Assembly: GCF_000374305.1 (NCBI RefSeq)
Contig: NZ_KB894104.1
Span: 62,001 to 126,000 of the forward strand
Length of the DNA stretch: 64,000 nt
Reading direction: 5' to 3'
Source: Actinomadura flavalba DSM 45200
GTDB taxonomy: Bacteria; Actinomycetota; Actinomycetes; Streptosporangiales; Streptosporangiaceae
The notes under the pieces were generated by a model, which was not told the DNA's origin, made no database searches, and saw nothing but the letters and a program-made list of their open reading frames with translations. Below are positions 1 through 8,085 of this stretch, piece by piece. Position numbers and translations under genes: made by a program. Numbering within the stretch: the stretch's first letter is position 1; each line of letters starts with the position of its first letter.

Positions 1-54
1 TCCGAGGACGACAACCGCCGCGTCCTCGCCGTGCTGGCCTACCTCGGAGGATGA
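1..54 (+). CDS. C-terminal end of an upstream gene (partial)
   Basis: An open frame runs in from the window edge and stops at TGA 52-54, leaving 17 residues that end LAYLGG. Too little is visible to assign a family. The next gene starts four bases after this stop, so the two are probably co-transcribed. Confidence 0.55.
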   Translation, partial: SEDDNRRVLAVLAYLGG

Positions 55-58
55 CCGC

Positions 59-445
59 GTGGCGCAGGTGAAGGTGTACGGGCGGCGGGACCGCTGGTCG
101 GACCGGCGGCGGGAGGTCTCCGACGCCGTCCAGGACTGCCTGGTGCGGGCGTGGCGGCTGCCGCCGGACAAGCGGTTCCACCGGTTCCTGCTGCTGGACG
201 CCGACGACTGGGTCTGCCCCGGCCGCTCGGACGACTACCTGATCCTGGAGATCGTCTGCTTCTCCGGCCGGGGCGACGACGCCAAGCGCGCCCTGATCCG
301 CGCCCTCTACGAGCGCTTCGCGGCGCTCGGCCTGGCTCGGGACGACCTGGAGCTGACGATCGTCGAGTCGCCGCCGGTCAATTGGGGCATCCGGGGCGTG
401 TCCGCCGACGAGCTGACCCTGTCGTATCCGGTCGTGCTGCCCTAG
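59..445 (+). CDS. tautomerase family protein
   Basis: A 128-residue protein resembling the longer, single-subunit tautomerase family (Tautomerase_2 type, relatives of 4-oxalocrotonate tautomerase) in length and in conserved blocks: DKRFHRF near residue 38, the EI segment near 64, and the C-terminal NWGIRG...DEL block near residues 108-119. The start is a GTG. The usual N-terminal catalytic proline of small tautomerases is not obvious, since the protein begins MAQVKVYG; family members of this length often vary here. The substrate is unknown. It follows the preceding gene by four bases and its stop codon overlaps that of the convergent cupin gene. Confidence 0.8.
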   Translation: MAQVKVYGRRDRWSDRRREVSDAVQDCLVRAWRLPPDKRFHRFLLLDADDWVCPGRSDDYLILEIVCFSGRGDDAKRALIRALYERFAALGLARDDLELTIVESPPVNWGIRGVSADELTLSYPVVLP

Positions 446-849
446 ACGGCCCACGGCGGGACCAGACGCTCGCCCGGCTTGGGCGCGATGTCGCAGTCGT
501 CGCGGGTCTCGGTGGCGTCGTAGACGCGGGTTCCGGCCGGGGCGGTGACGACGGCGGTGAAGCCGCCGGGACCGGCGGTGACGCGGCGCGGGACGTCGGC
601 GGGCAGCACGGCGGTGTCGCCCGCGCCGGCCTCGGCGGGGACGCCGTCCAGGTCGACGACGGCGGAGCCGGTGAGGAACGTCCAGACCTGCTCGGTGTCG
701 AAGGCGTGCCGGGGCCCGGCGGCGCGCGGTGGCATCTCGACGTGCCAGACGGCCCAGGCGGCGCCGCCCTGCGCGGGCGAGGCCAGCGTGGTCATGGTGC
801 CGTTGTGAGTGGTGGTGCGGCGGGCGTCGGCGCGGCGGATGACGGTCAC
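442..849 (-). CDS. cupin-domain protein
   Basis: A 135-residue small single-domain cupin. The first cupin motif is degenerate (PRHAFDTEQVWTFLTGSAVVD, about residues 46-66), followed by GDTAVLPADVPR. The GTG at 849 is chosen because GAGGAG lies five bases upstream; an in-frame ATG at 873 has no such site. No enzymatic role can be assigned. It is divergent from a MarR gene across a shared operator, so it is the likely target of that regulator. Confidence 0.78.
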   Translation of the reverse strand: MTVIRRADARRTTTHNGTMTTLASPAQGGAAWAVWHVEMPPRAAGPRHAFDTEQVWTFLTGSAVVDLDGVPAEAGAGDTAVLPADVPRRVTAGPGGFTAVVTAPAGTRVYDATETRDDCDIAPKPGERLVPPWAV

Positions 850-870
850 GGGTACTCCTCGTAGGATGGA

Positions 871-902
871 CAACCAGGTTGCCTAAATAGTCAACGAGGT
901 TG
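871..902. promoter_or_regulatory. operator for the divergent cupin/MarR pair
   Basis: Two copies of CAACnAGGTTG start at 871 and 892, exactly 21 bp apart, so they sit on the same helical face. Between them, 878-895 reads GTTGnCTAnnTAGnCAAC, an 18-bp inverted repeat. The position between divergent genes, one a MarR regulator, is the classic place for autoregulation. Confidence 0.7.
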
Positions 903-908
903 TCTTTC

Positions 909-1379
909 ATGTCAAGCGATCCGCCCGGCTTCGAGCTGCCGCTGCGCCTGTTCCTGGCGTTCCGCACCATCGTCGACGAGGTCCACGCCGAACTCGCCGC
1001 CGCCGGACACGACCGGCTGCGCCCCACGCACGGCTTCGTCTTCCAGGCGATCGGCCCGCACGGCGCCACCGCCGCCGACCTCGGCCGCCGCCTCGGCGTC
1101 TCCAAGCAGGCCGCCGGGAAGACGATCGACGCCCTGGTCCGCGACGGCTACCTCGAACGCGCCGCCGACCCCGCCGACGCGCGCCGCAAGACCGTCCGGC
1201 TGACCCCCCGCGCCCACGACGCCCTCGCCCGCTCCGAGGCCGGATTCGCCCGCGCCCGGGACCGCTGGACGACCGAACTCGGCACCGCCCGCGTCCGCGA
1301 CCTGGAGGACGCCCTGCGCACGATGACGACCGAGGACCCCTGGCGCCTGGACCTCCCCGGCTGGTTCGGCGGCCCCTAG
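909..1379 (+). CDS. MarR family transcriptional regulator
   Basis: A 156-residue winged-helix protein. The recognition helix region reads ATAADLGRRLGVSKQAAGKTIDALVRDGYLER-like (residues about 51-80), followed by the wing DPADARRKTVRLT, both typical of MarR. ATG 909 is preferred over TTG 900. It should bind the inverted repeats just upstream and control itself and the divergent cupin gene. The ligand is unknown. Its stop codon forms part of the -10 element of the next gene. Confidence 0.85.
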   Translation: MSSDPPGFELPLRLFLAFRTIVDEVHAELAAAGHDRLRPTHGFVFQAIGPHGATAADLGRRLGVSKQAAGKTIDALVRDGYLERAADPADARRKTVRLTPRAHDALARSEAGFARARDRWTTELGTARVRDLEDALRTMTTEDPWRLDLPGWFGGP

Positions 1380-1382
1380 AAT
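1377..1382 (+). promoter_or_regulatory. -10 element of a leaderless promoter (HAD gene)
   Basis: TAGAAT overlaps the TAG stop of the MarR gene and is followed by exactly seven bases and the GTG start at 1390. No ribosome-binding site is present. This spacing fits transcription starting at the start codon. Confidence 0.5.
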
Positions 1383-1389
1383 CGGCGGC

Positions 1390-2091
1390 GTGCTGAACGT
1401 GGACGCGGTGCTGTTCGACCTCGACGGAACGCTGCTCGACCACGCCCATTCGTCCACGGCGGCGATCGCCGCGACGCTCCCCGACGCCGACCCGGACGTC
1501 CTCGCACCACGCTGGGCCGCGCTCACCGACCAGGGCATGGACCGCTTCCTGTCCGGCGAATGGACGTTCCCGCAGCAGCGCCGCTGGCGCATCACGACCC
1601 TGCGCGCCGAACTCGGCCTGCCCCCGCTCGACGACACCGCCTACGACACGTGGCTCGCCGCCTACGTCCACGCCTACGAGGCCGCCTGGCGCGCCTTCCC
1701 CGACGTCACCCCCGCACTGGCCGCCCTGTCGGGCGCACGGCTCGGCGTCATCACCAACGGCGACACCTTCCAGCAACGCGCCAAGCTCGCCGCACTCGGC
1801 CTGACACCCGCCCTCCCCTACGTCCTGACCTCGCACGAGTTCGGCCGAGCCAAACCCGACCCCGCGATCTTCCACGCGGCCTGCGACGCACTCGCCCTCC
1901 CCCCGCACCGCGTCGCCTACGTCGGCGACCGCCTCGACACCGACGCCCGCGGCGCCACCGCAGCGGGCCTCCACGGCATCTGGCTGGACCGCCCCGCCCT
2001 CGGCCAGGAAGCCGACGACGTCCCCCGCATCACCGACCTCCGCGCCCTGCTCACCCTGCTCTCTGCAACGCCGCCTGAATCTCCAGCGTGA
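1390..2091 (+). CDS. HAD family hydrolase (haloacid dehalogenase type)
   Basis: A 233-residue phosphatase-like enzyme. Motif I is DLDGT near residue 10 (nucleophile Asp), motif II is GVITNG near residue 118, the conserved Lys is in AKPDP near residue 155, and motif IV is YVGDRLDTDARGA near residue 177. The helical cap lies between motifs I and II, as in subfamily I phosphoglycolate phosphatase-like enzymes. The substrate cannot be read from sequence. The start lacks a ribosome-binding site and looks leaderless. Its 3' end overlaps the convergent YceI gene by about 40 bp. Confidence 0.88.
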   Translation: MLNVDAVLFDLDGTLLDHAHSSTAAIAATLPDADPDVLAPRWAALTDQGMDRFLSGEWTFPQQRRWRITTLRAELGLPPLDDTAYDTWLAAYVHAYEAAWRAFPDVTPALAALSGARLGVITNGDTFQQRAKLAALGLTPALPYVLTSHEFGRAKPDPAIFHAACDALALPPHRVAYVGDRLDTDARGATAAGLHGIWLDRPALGQEADDVPRITDLRALLTLLSATPPESPA

Positions 2092-2629
2092 CCTGCACCT
2101 TCTGACCGAGGAACAGACCCCCCGCCGGCCCCTTGGCGCTGTCACCGACGCCGAACTCCAACCGGTCCACCTCACCGGTCGCGGTGAACCCCGCGCGGGC
2201 GCCCTGCGACGGGTCGGGCAGGAACGCGTCGGGGCCGATGCCGTCCAGCTCCAGCCGGAGCGTCACCGGGCGGGTCACGTCGCGCACCGTCAGGTCGCCG
2301 TCGAGCGCGAACGCGTCGCCGTCGGCGCGCAGTCCGGTGGACGCGAACGTGATCGCCGGGTGGCGCGCGGCGTCGAAGAAGTCGGGACTGCGTAGATGCG
2401 CGTCCCGCTGCGCGGTGCCGGTGTCGACGGACGCCACGTCGATCGTCGCCGTCACCGACGACTCCAGCGGATCGGCAGCGGTGACGATCGTCCCGTCCAC
2501 CGCCCCGAACCGCCCGCGCACCTTGCTGATCCCGAGGTGCCGGACGGTGAACCCGACGGTGCTGTGGGCCGGGTCGATGACCCACGTTCCCGCGACATAG
2601 CCGGGGATCTCGACAATTCCAGTCGTCAT
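2051..2629 (-). CDS. YceI family protein
   Basis: A 192-residue lipocalin-like YceI protein. It begins GTWVIDPAHSTVGFTVRHLGISKVRGRF and contains the DxxHLRSPDFFDAARHP block and DLTVRDVTRPV, all family hallmarks. Family members bind isoprenoids or other amphiphiles. No signal peptide is present, as is usual for actinobacterial cytoplasmic members. ATG 2629 is preceded by AAGGAG. It is divergent from an HxlR regulator, which probably controls it. Confidence 0.9.
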   Translation of the reverse strand: MTTGIVEIPGYVAGTWVIDPAHSTVGFTVRHLGISKVRGRFGAVDGTIVTAADPLESSVTATIDVASVDTGTAQRDAHLRSPDFFDAARHPAITFASTGLRADGDAFALDGDLTVRDVTRPVTLRLELDGIGPDAFLPDPSQGARAGFTATGEVDRLEFGVGDSAKGPAGGLFLGQKVQVTLEIQAALQRAG

Positions 2630-2652
2630 GGTGTCTCCTTTGAATTGCCACC

Positions 2653-2682
2653 ATCCTGCGAGCACGCCGCAGGACCCGACAA
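2653..2682 (-). promoter_or_regulatory. possible promoter of the YceI gene
   Basis: Reading the minus strand, TTGTCG (2682-2677) and CAGGAT (2658-2653) are separated by 18 bp. It lies between the divergent YceI and HxlR genes. Assigned by pattern only. Confidence 0.35.
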
Positions 2683-2721
2683 GAAGGCACTTTCACCTGC
2701 CGTGGTGACCCGGAGGTAACC

Positions 2722-3132
2722 ATGCACGCCGGCGCGTCCCCGCCTGCCGCGCACGCCTGCGACGCGCCCGCGGCCCGGAACGTCCGCCAGATCCTCGACC
2801 GCATCGCGGACAAGTGGTCGCTTCAGGTCATCGCGTGCCTGGCCGAAGGCCCGCTCCGCTTCGGCGAGCTCCGCCGCCGTGTCGAGGGCGTCAGCCAGCG
2901 CATGCTGACCGTCACCCTCCGGGCCCTGGAACGCGACGGCATCGCCACCCGCACCGTCCTCCCGACGGCCCCGCCGAGCGTCGAGTACGCCCTGACACCC
3001 CTGGGCACGACCCTCCTCGACCTGGCGGCCTCCTTCGTCACCTGGGCCGACACGCACTTCCCCGACGTCGAGGCCGCCCGCGCCGCCTACGACACCCGCG
3101 CGGCGGCCTCCGTCACGCGTTCGGGAGGATGA
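2722..3132 (+). CDS. HxlR family transcriptional regulator
   Basis: A 136-residue winged-helix regulator with the HxlR signature: a Cys near residue 13, the DKWSLQVIACL segment near residue 33, GPLRFGELRRRVEGVSQRMLT near residue 46, and the wing PSVEYALTPLG near residue 88. ATG 2722 follows GGAGG. HxlR proteins often sense electrophiles or oxidants through an N-terminal Cys; two Cys lie near the N-terminus here (C13 and the preceding AHAC context). The divergent YceI gene is the probable target. Its 3' end overlaps the alcohol dehydrogenase gene by 20 bp. Confidence 0.87.
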   Translation: MHAGASPPAAHACDAPAARNVRQILDRIADKWSLQVIACLAEGPLRFGELRRRVEGVSQRMLTVTLRALERDGIATRTVLPTAPPSVEYALTPLGTTLLDLAASFVTWADTHFPDVEAARAAYDTRAAASVTRSGG

Positions 3133-4153
3133 CGGCGCGGCCGGTGACCCTTCCGGTGTGGAGGCGGTCGTAGGCTTCGAGGGCGGCGGACATGGGGTAG
3201 GTCTCGACGTGGACGTCGATGACGCCCGAGCGGGCCAGGTCGAGGACCTCGATGAGTTCGTCGCGGGAGCCCCAGTACGGGGCGCGGACGGAGGCGTCGT
3301 AGGCGAGGCGGCCGAAGCCGACCTCGGCGGCGCCGCCGCCGATGCCGACGATGGAGACGTGCGCCTCGACCGACGCGCACGCCGTCGCCGTCGCGACGGT
3401 CGGCGGGGCGCCGACGAAGTCGAACACGCCCTGCGCGCCGACACCGCCGGTGAGGTCGAGGATGTTCTTCGCCGCGTCCTCGTCGGACAGGACGGTCTCG
3501 TGGGCGCCGACCGTGCGGGCGAGGGCCAGCTTGTCCTCCGACACGTCGAGCGCGACGACGCGGGCGGGCGTCAGCTCGCGGAGGATCTGGATCGCGACGT
3601 GGCCCAGTCCGCCGGTGCCGATGACGACGGCAGTGGAACCCGGCACGAGCACCGGCAGCGCCGACTTGACCGCGTGGTACGGCGTGAGGCCCGCGTCGGT
3701 GAGCGGGACGGCGGCCACCGGGTCCAGGTCGCCGAGCGGGACGAGGTGGCGGGCGTCGTCCACGAGCATGTACTCGGCGATGGCGCCGGGGGCGCCCAGG
3801 CCGGGCGGGTGGATGCCGAGTTCGGTGGCGCGGCGGCAGTAGTTCTCGGCGCCGCGCGAGCACGGCAGGCAGCGTCCGCAGCCCCAGGGTCCGTAGACGG
3901 CGACGGACGCGCCGAGCTCGACGCCCTCGACGCCTTCGCCCACCGCCTCGATCGTGCCCGCGCCCTCGTGGCCGAGGGTGAGCGGCAGCGGGAAGGTGAT
4001 CTCGTCGCGCGAGAAGCCCATGACGACGAAGTCGGAGTGGCACACCCCGGCGGCGGAGACTTTGAGCAGGACCTGACCGGGACCGGGCTCCGGCTCGGGA
4101 ACGTCGACGATCTCGGGCTTGCCCCCGACCTCGCGGTACTGCACGGCCTTCAT
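3113..4153 (-). CDS. zinc-dependent alcohol dehydrogenase
   Basis: A 346-residue medium-chain dehydrogenase. Catalytic zinc ligands are visible as C38 (CHSD) and H62-E63 (GHE). The structural zinc site is complete: C92, C95, C98 and C106. The Rossmann nucleotide-binding motif GTGGLGHVAIQ follows near residue 180. It should oxidise an alcohol, or reduce an aldehyde, with NAD(P). The sequence resembles actinomycete NAD(P)-dependent alcohol dehydrogenases; substrate is unknown. GGGGAG lies upstream of the ATG. Confidence 0.88.
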   Translation of the reverse strand: MKAVQYREVGGKPEIVDVPEPEPGPGQVLLKVSAAGVCHSDFVVMGFSRDEITFPLPLTLGHEGAGTIEAVGEGVEGVELGASVAVYGPWGCGRCLPCSRGAENYCRRATELGIHPPGLGAPGAIAEYMLVDDARHLVPLGDLDPVAAVPLTDAGLTPYHAVKSALPVLVPGSTAVVIGTGGLGHVAIQILRELTPARVVALDVSEDKLALARTVGAHETVLSDEDAAKNILDLTGGVGAQGVFDFVGAPPTVATATACASVEAHVSIVGIGGGAAEVGFGRLAYDASVRAPYWGSRDELIEVLDLARSGVIDVHVETYPMSAALEAYDRLHTGRVTGRAVILPNA

Positions 4154-4267
4154 CGCACTCCCCTTCCGGACGCGTCCACCGCCGCCCTACCCGGCCGCCC
4201 GGGGAGTCAAGACGGGCGACCGTTTTCTTGACCTTGCCCCGGTACGTCCGTGGGCAGGTCAGGGGAC

Positions 4268-5014
4268 ATGGCCGACTGGTTCACCCGCGAGATCACCGAC
4301 GCCGGACGCCTGCGGCTGTTCCTCTTCTTCGCCGCGTTCATCGTCACGTGGCTGTTCATCCGGTTCAGCGTCCGGATGATCCGCGCGCGGATCCGCTGGT
4401 GGCCGGGGAACGTCACCCCCGGCGGGCGGCATATCCACCATGTCGTGTTCGGCCTGGTGTTCATGTGCGTCGGCGGCGTCGGCGGGCTGGCCGTGGCGGA
4501 CGAGACGTCCGGCTGGGCGGGCTTCTTCGCGGCGGTGCTGGGCGCGGGCACGGCGCTGGTGCTGGACGAGTTCGCCCTGGTGCTGAACCTCCAGGACGTC
4601 TACTGGTCGCCGCGCGGACGCCTGTCGGTGCAGGTCGTCTTCGTGGCGATCGCGATCGTCGGCCTGCTCCTGGTCGGGCTGCGCCCGCTCGGGCTGGACG
4701 AGCTGGGCGCCGGCGGCGAGGCCGTCGCGAACGTCACCGTCGTCCTGCTGGTCAACCTGACCCTGTCGGTGGTCACGCTGCTCAAGGGGAAGGTGTGGAC
4801 GGGCCTGCTCGGCCTGTTCATCGGCCTCTTCTCGATCGTCGGCGCGATCCGCCTGGCCCGTCCCGGTTCGCCGTGGGCGCTGCGCCGTTATCCGGAGGAC
4901 TCGCGCAAGCTCGCCCGCGCGCAGCGCCGCGAACGTCGCCTGCGCGGTCCGATCGGCCGCTTCGGCACCCACCTCGGTGACCTGATCGCGGGCCGTCCGA
5001 CACCGGGCGAGTGA
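4268..5014 (+). CDS. multi-pass integral membrane protein of unknown function
   Basis: A 248-residue protein with hydrophobic segments near residues 15-35, 60-85, 90-110, 125-145, 165-185 and 190-205, and a basic C-terminal tail. A notable HIHHVVFG motif follows the first loop; histidines at a membrane boundary may bind metal, but this is unproven. ATG 4268 is chosen because AGGGG lies just upstream. No function is assigned. It ends three bases before the convergent mgtE gene. Confidence 0.75.
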   Translation: MADWFTREITDAGRLRLFLFFAAFIVTWLFIRFSVRMIRARIRWWPGNVTPGGRHIHHVVFGLVFMCVGGVGGLAVADETSGWAGFFAAVLGAGTALVLDEFALVLNLQDVYWSPRGRLSVQVVFVAIAIVGLLLVGLRPLGLDELGAGGEAVANVTVVLLVNLTLSVVTLLKGKVWTGLLGLFIGLFSIVGAIRLARPGSPWALRRYPEDSRKLARAQRRERRLRGPIGRFGTHLGDLIAGRPTPGE

Positions 5015-5017
5015 TGC

Positions 5018-6358
5018 TCAGATGCCGAGGATCGCCTTCGCGGTGACGAAGTAGAGGATCAGTCCGGTGGCGTCCACGAGCGTCGTGACCATGGGCGCGG
5101 AGACGACGGCGGGGTCGATGCCGAGCCGTTTGGCGAGCAGCGGCATGGTGCCGCCGATCGTCGCCGCCCAGCCGCAGATGAGGACGAGCGTGATGCCGAC
5201 GACGACGGCGATGCGGACGTCGGTGAACAGGCTGCCGACGATGACGCCGAGGACGGCCAGCAGCGAGCCCAGCACCAGACCGACCCGGCATTCCCGCCAG
5301 ATCACCCGGAACAGGTCGCTGCCGCGCACCTCACCGACCGCCAGCGCGCGGACGCAGGCCGTCGCGGCCTGGGCGCCCGCGTTGCCGCCCGCGCCGATGA
5401 GCATCGGGATGAAGACCGCGAGCTGGGCGACCTGCTCCAGCGTGCCCTCGAAGACCTGCGTCACCGTCACCGTGAGCGTCGCCGCGACCAGCAACAGGCT
5501 CAGCCACAGCGCCCGGTAGCGGGCGAGCTGCCAGACCGTCGCCGCCATGTAGTGGCCCGCCCACGGCCGCGTTCCGGCCTGGCGGGCGGCGTCCTCGGTG
5601 TCGGCCGCCTCGATGATCTCCAGGGCGTCATCGCTGGTGAGGAGGCCGACGACACGGCGGTCGGCGTCCACGACGGGCAGGTTGACGTCGTTGGTCTCGC
5701 GCATGAGGCGGGCCGCGTGCTCGGCGGAGTCCGTCGCGTAGGCGTGCGCGGGGGCGCTGACGACGAGGTCGGTGACCGGCGCGTCCGGCGGGTTCAGGAC
5801 GAGTTCGCGCAGCTCGACCACGCCGGTGAGGCGCCGGTCGCCGTCCACGACGGGCAGCGTGTAGACGGTCTCGGCGTCGGTGCCCTCGCGCCGGACGACG
5901 TCGAGCGCCTCCCCGACCGTGAGGTGCTGCCGCAGCGTCACGACCTCCGGCGACGCGAAGCGTCCGACCGAGCCCTCGGGCCAGGCGAGCAGCGCCGCCG
6001 TCATCCGCCGCTCGTCCGGGCTCAGCGCGGCCAGCACGCGTTCCACGACGGCGTCGGGCGCCTCGCGGAGCATGCGGGCGCGGTCGTCCGGGTCGAGGTC
6101 CTCGATGACGCGGTGGAACAGCGGTTCGCGCAGGCCGAGCAGCACGTCCCGCTGGTCGACGGGCTCCAGTTCCTCGAACACGGTGAGCGCGCGGTCGGGG
6201 TCGAGCAGGCGGAACGCGACGCGCGCGCCGGCGGCGTCCATCCGGGCCAGCTCGTCGGCGATCACGTGCGGCGCCCGCGCCTCCAGCCACTCCAGCGCGC
6301 CGACGGTGTCCCGGTCTCCGACCAGTTCCCCCAGCGTCCGCGCGTCTGCCTGCCCCAT
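5018..6358 (-). CDS. mgtE: magnesium transporter MgtE
   Basis: A 446-residue protein with the complete MgtE layout: an N-terminal acidic superhelical domain (about residues 1-125), two CBS domains (about 140-265) that sense cytoplasmic Mg2+, a plug helix, and a C-terminal channel domain with five membrane helices (about 285-446). The signature FIPMLIGAGGNAGAQAAT lies near residue 318 and the conserved SAPMVTTLVDATG near residue 420. It forms a homodimeric Mg2+ channel in the cytoplasmic membrane. TAGCCT lies seven bases before the ATG, so the mRNA is probably leaderless. Confidence 0.95.
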   Translation of the reverse strand: MGQADARTLGELVGDRDTVGALEWLEARAPHVIADELARMDAAGARVAFRLLDPDRALTVFEELEPVDQRDVLLGLREPLFHRVIEDLDPDDRARMLREAPDAVVERVLAALSPDERRMTAALLAWPEGSVGRFASPEVVTLRQHLTVGEALDVVRREGTDAETVYTLPVVDGDRRLTGVVELRELVLNPPDAPVTDLVVSAPAHAYATDSAEHAARLMRETNDVNLPVVDADRRVVGLLTSDDALEIIEAADTEDAARQAGTRPWAGHYMAATVWQLARYRALWLSLLLVAATLTVTVTQVFEGTLEQVAQLAVFIPMLIGAGGNAGAQAATACVRALAVGEVRGSDLFRVIWRECRVGLVLGSLLAVLGVIVGSLFTDVRIAVVVGITLVLICGWAATIGGTMPLLAKRLGIDPAVVSAPMVTTLVDATGLILYFVTAKAILGI

Positions 6359-6374
6359 GCCGCGCAGGCTACCG

Positions 6375-6665
6375 TCAGGCGGGTCCGGCGAAGGGATCGT
6401 GCTCGGCCAGCAGCTTGTCCAGGCGGGCCTGGTCGACGCGGCGGCTGACGCTCTCGATCTCCTGACGGTCGCGCACGCACTTGGCGAGCGTGAAGGTCGA
6501 CGTGACGACGTACAACATGCCGAGCGCCAGGAACGCCCGCACCCAGCCGCCGACCGGGAGGTAGGCGACGCCGAGGCCGACCGCGGCCGCCGACACCGCG
6601 AAGGAGATCGCGGCCTGGAGGAAGAACGCTGCGCTGGTACCGGCCTTTACCGAAGAACCACTCAT
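6375..6665 (-). CDS. YiaA/YiaB family inner-membrane protein
   Basis: A 96-residue protein with two membrane segments (about 13-35 and 42-62) followed by the family signature TSTFTLAKCVRDRQE. The function of the family is not established. It lies just upstream of mgtE in the same direction, and the 16-bp gap contains the mgtE -10 element. The start codon has GGAG close before it. Confidence 0.83.
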   Translation of the reverse strand: MSGSSVKAGTSAAFFLQAAISFAVSAAAVGLGVAYLPVGGWVRAFLALGMLYVVTSTFTLAKCVRDRQEIESVSRRVDQARLDKLLAEHDPFAGPA

Positions 6666-6742
6666 GTCTCCGAGCGTGCCCCGGTCCGTCCGCCGTGTCC
6701 TGAGTACGACGACTCAGTTCGGGGTGCGCGACCGACCCGGTG

Positions 6743-7216
6743 TCAGGACGTGCCCAGGAGACGGCGCCGGGTGCGGGCCGGGGCCGTCGGGGGGATCTGG
6801 GTGAGGATGTCGGCGAGGGTGACGGCGGCGAGACTGTCCTGCCAGGCGCGGTGGGCGTCGGCCATCTTCACGGCGAGGACGCAGGTGCGGCGGCACTCGT
6901 CGGCGGGCAGTGCGCCCTTGCCCTGCTGGCGGATCTCGCGGCACTCGTACGGCGCGGAGGTGCCGTCCACGGCCTCGACGATCTCCAGCAGGGTGATCCC
7001 CGCCGGGGGCCGGGCGAGCCGGAAGCCGCCCCCCGGGCCCGGTGCGGCGGCGAGCAGACCGGCCCTGACCAGCGCCTTGAGCTGCTTGGCCAGGTAGGGC
7101 GCGGGGAGGTCGTAGTACTCCGCGAGCTGGGCCGTGGACGCCGACTCACCGGCGTCGAGCTGGGCCAGCGTCGTCGCGCAGTGCAGCATCCACTCGGTGC
7201 TTCCGGGCAGTTTCAC
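6743..7216 (-). CDS. rsrR: Rrf2 family iron-sulfur regulator, RsrR-like
   Basis: A 157-residue Rrf2 regulator with an N-terminal winged helix (LAEYYDLPAPYLAKQLKALV) and three cysteines at C92, C108 and C112. E8, W9 and H12 are present. In Streptomyces RsrR the [2Fe-2S] cluster is held by Glu8 and His12 of one subunit and two Cys of the other, and Trp9 links redox state to DNA binding. These residues, and the divergent NmrA-type gene as in RsrR, make an RsrR-type redox sensor the best call; the Cys spacing differs somewhat from NsrR. TATGAT sits six bases before the GTG start, so the mRNA is likely leaderless. Confidence 0.85.
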   Translation of the reverse strand: MKLPGSTEWMLHCATTLAQLDAGESASTAQLAEYYDLPAPYLAKQLKALVRAGLLAAAPGPGGGFRLARPPAGITLLEIVEAVDGTSAPYECREIRQQGKGALPADECRRTCVLAVKMADAHRAWQDSLAAVTLADILTQIPPTAPARTRRRLLGTS

Positions 7217-7222
7217 CCGAGG

Positions 7223-7228
7223 ATCATA
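7223..7228 (-). promoter_or_regulatory. -10 element of the RsrR-like gene
   Basis: On the minus strand this is TATGAT, six bases before the GTG start at 7216. The 25-bp inverted repeat at 7237-7261 covers the expected -35 position, so the regulator would occlude its own promoter. Confidence 0.55.
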
Positions 7229-7236
7229 TCGCAGAC

Positions 7237-7261
7237 ATCATGGACCTATTTAGTCCATGAT
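7237..7261. promoter_or_regulatory. operator of the RsrR-like regulator
   Basis: A perfect inverted repeat: ATCATGGAC, seven bases, GTCCATGAT. The total of 25 bp equals the length of the inverted-repeat sites described for RsrR. It lies centrally between the divergent Rrf2 and NmrA-like genes. Confidence 0.75.
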
Positions 7262-7296
7262 ACGGTCGGCGCGTCCACCGAGAAGGAGAGACCACC

Positions 7297-8046
7297 ATGC
7301 GGATCGCCGTTGCCGGTGCCACCGGGAACATCGGAACCCTCACCGTCGCCGCCCTCGAACGCGACGGCCACGACGTCGTGCGCATCAGCCGCTCGCACGG
7401 CGTGGACCTGCTCACGGGGAGCGGCCTGGACGACGCCCTCACCGGCGTCGACGCGGTCGTCGACGTCATCAGCAGCCCCGCCGCCGACCCGTCCGAGACG
7501 GTGCCCTTCTTCGGCACCTGCACCCGCAACCTGCTCGACGCCGAGCGGCGCGCGGGCGTCCGCCACCACGTCCTGCTCTCGATCGCGGGCGTCCACCGCG
7601 TCGAGGGCAACGCCCACTACGCCGGAAAGCGGGAACAGGAACGCCTCGTCATCAACGACACCGTCCCCTGGACTATCGTCCCGGCGACCCAGTTCCACGA
7701 CTTCCCCGCCATGGTCACGAGCTGGACGGAGAAGAACGGCGCGGCCACCCTGGCCCCCCTCCTGATCCAGCCCATCGCCCCAGCAGACGTAGCCGACATC
7801 CTCGCCGAACTAGCCACAGGAACCCCCCAAGGCCGCTACACCGACATAGCGGGCCCAGACCCCGAGGACTTCGTAGACATGGCCCGCCGCCTGAACGAGG
7901 CCAGAGGCCACAAGCTCAAACTGATCCCCACCTGGTCCACCGCCTTCGGCCTGGAGATGTCCGGCAACACCATGCTCCCCTCCCCCAACGCCCGCCTGAC
8001 CCCAACCACCTTCGACACCTGGCTCACCCAGCAGAAGAAGCCCTGA
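7297..8046 (+). CDS. NmrA-like NAD(P)-binding protein
   Basis: A 249-residue atypical short-chain dehydrogenase fold. The N-terminal dinucleotide motif is GATGNIGT (residues 7-14), and the sequence resembles NmrA/NAD(P)H-binding proteins that sense the redox state of the NAD(P) pool or act as reductases. The usual catalytic Tyr-Lys pair is not clear. AAGGAG precedes the ATG. It is divergent from the RsrR-like regulator, the same arrangement as in Streptomyces venezuelae, where the NmrA-type gene is the main RsrR target. The last third uses rarer codons than its neighbours. Confidence 0.85.
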   Translation: MRIAVAGATGNIGTLTVAALERDGHDVVRISRSHGVDLLTGSGLDDALTGVDAVVDVISSPAADPSETVPFFGTCTRNLLDAERRAGVRHHVLLSIAGVHRVEGNAHYAGKREQERLVINDTVPWTIVPATQFHDFPAMVTSWTEKNGAATLAPLLIQPIAPADVADILAELATGTPQGRYTDIAGPDPEDFVDMARRLNEARGHKLKLIPTWSTAFGLEMSGNTMLPSPNARLTPTTFDTWLTQQKKP

Positions 8047-8085
8047 CGACGACGCCCCACCTCCGAGCCAGGCCCGGCCACACGG

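Noticed and set aside
442-873. Cupin gene starting at ATG 873
   Set aside because: That start lies inside the operator and lacks a ribosome-binding site; GTG 849 has GAGGAG at proper spacing.
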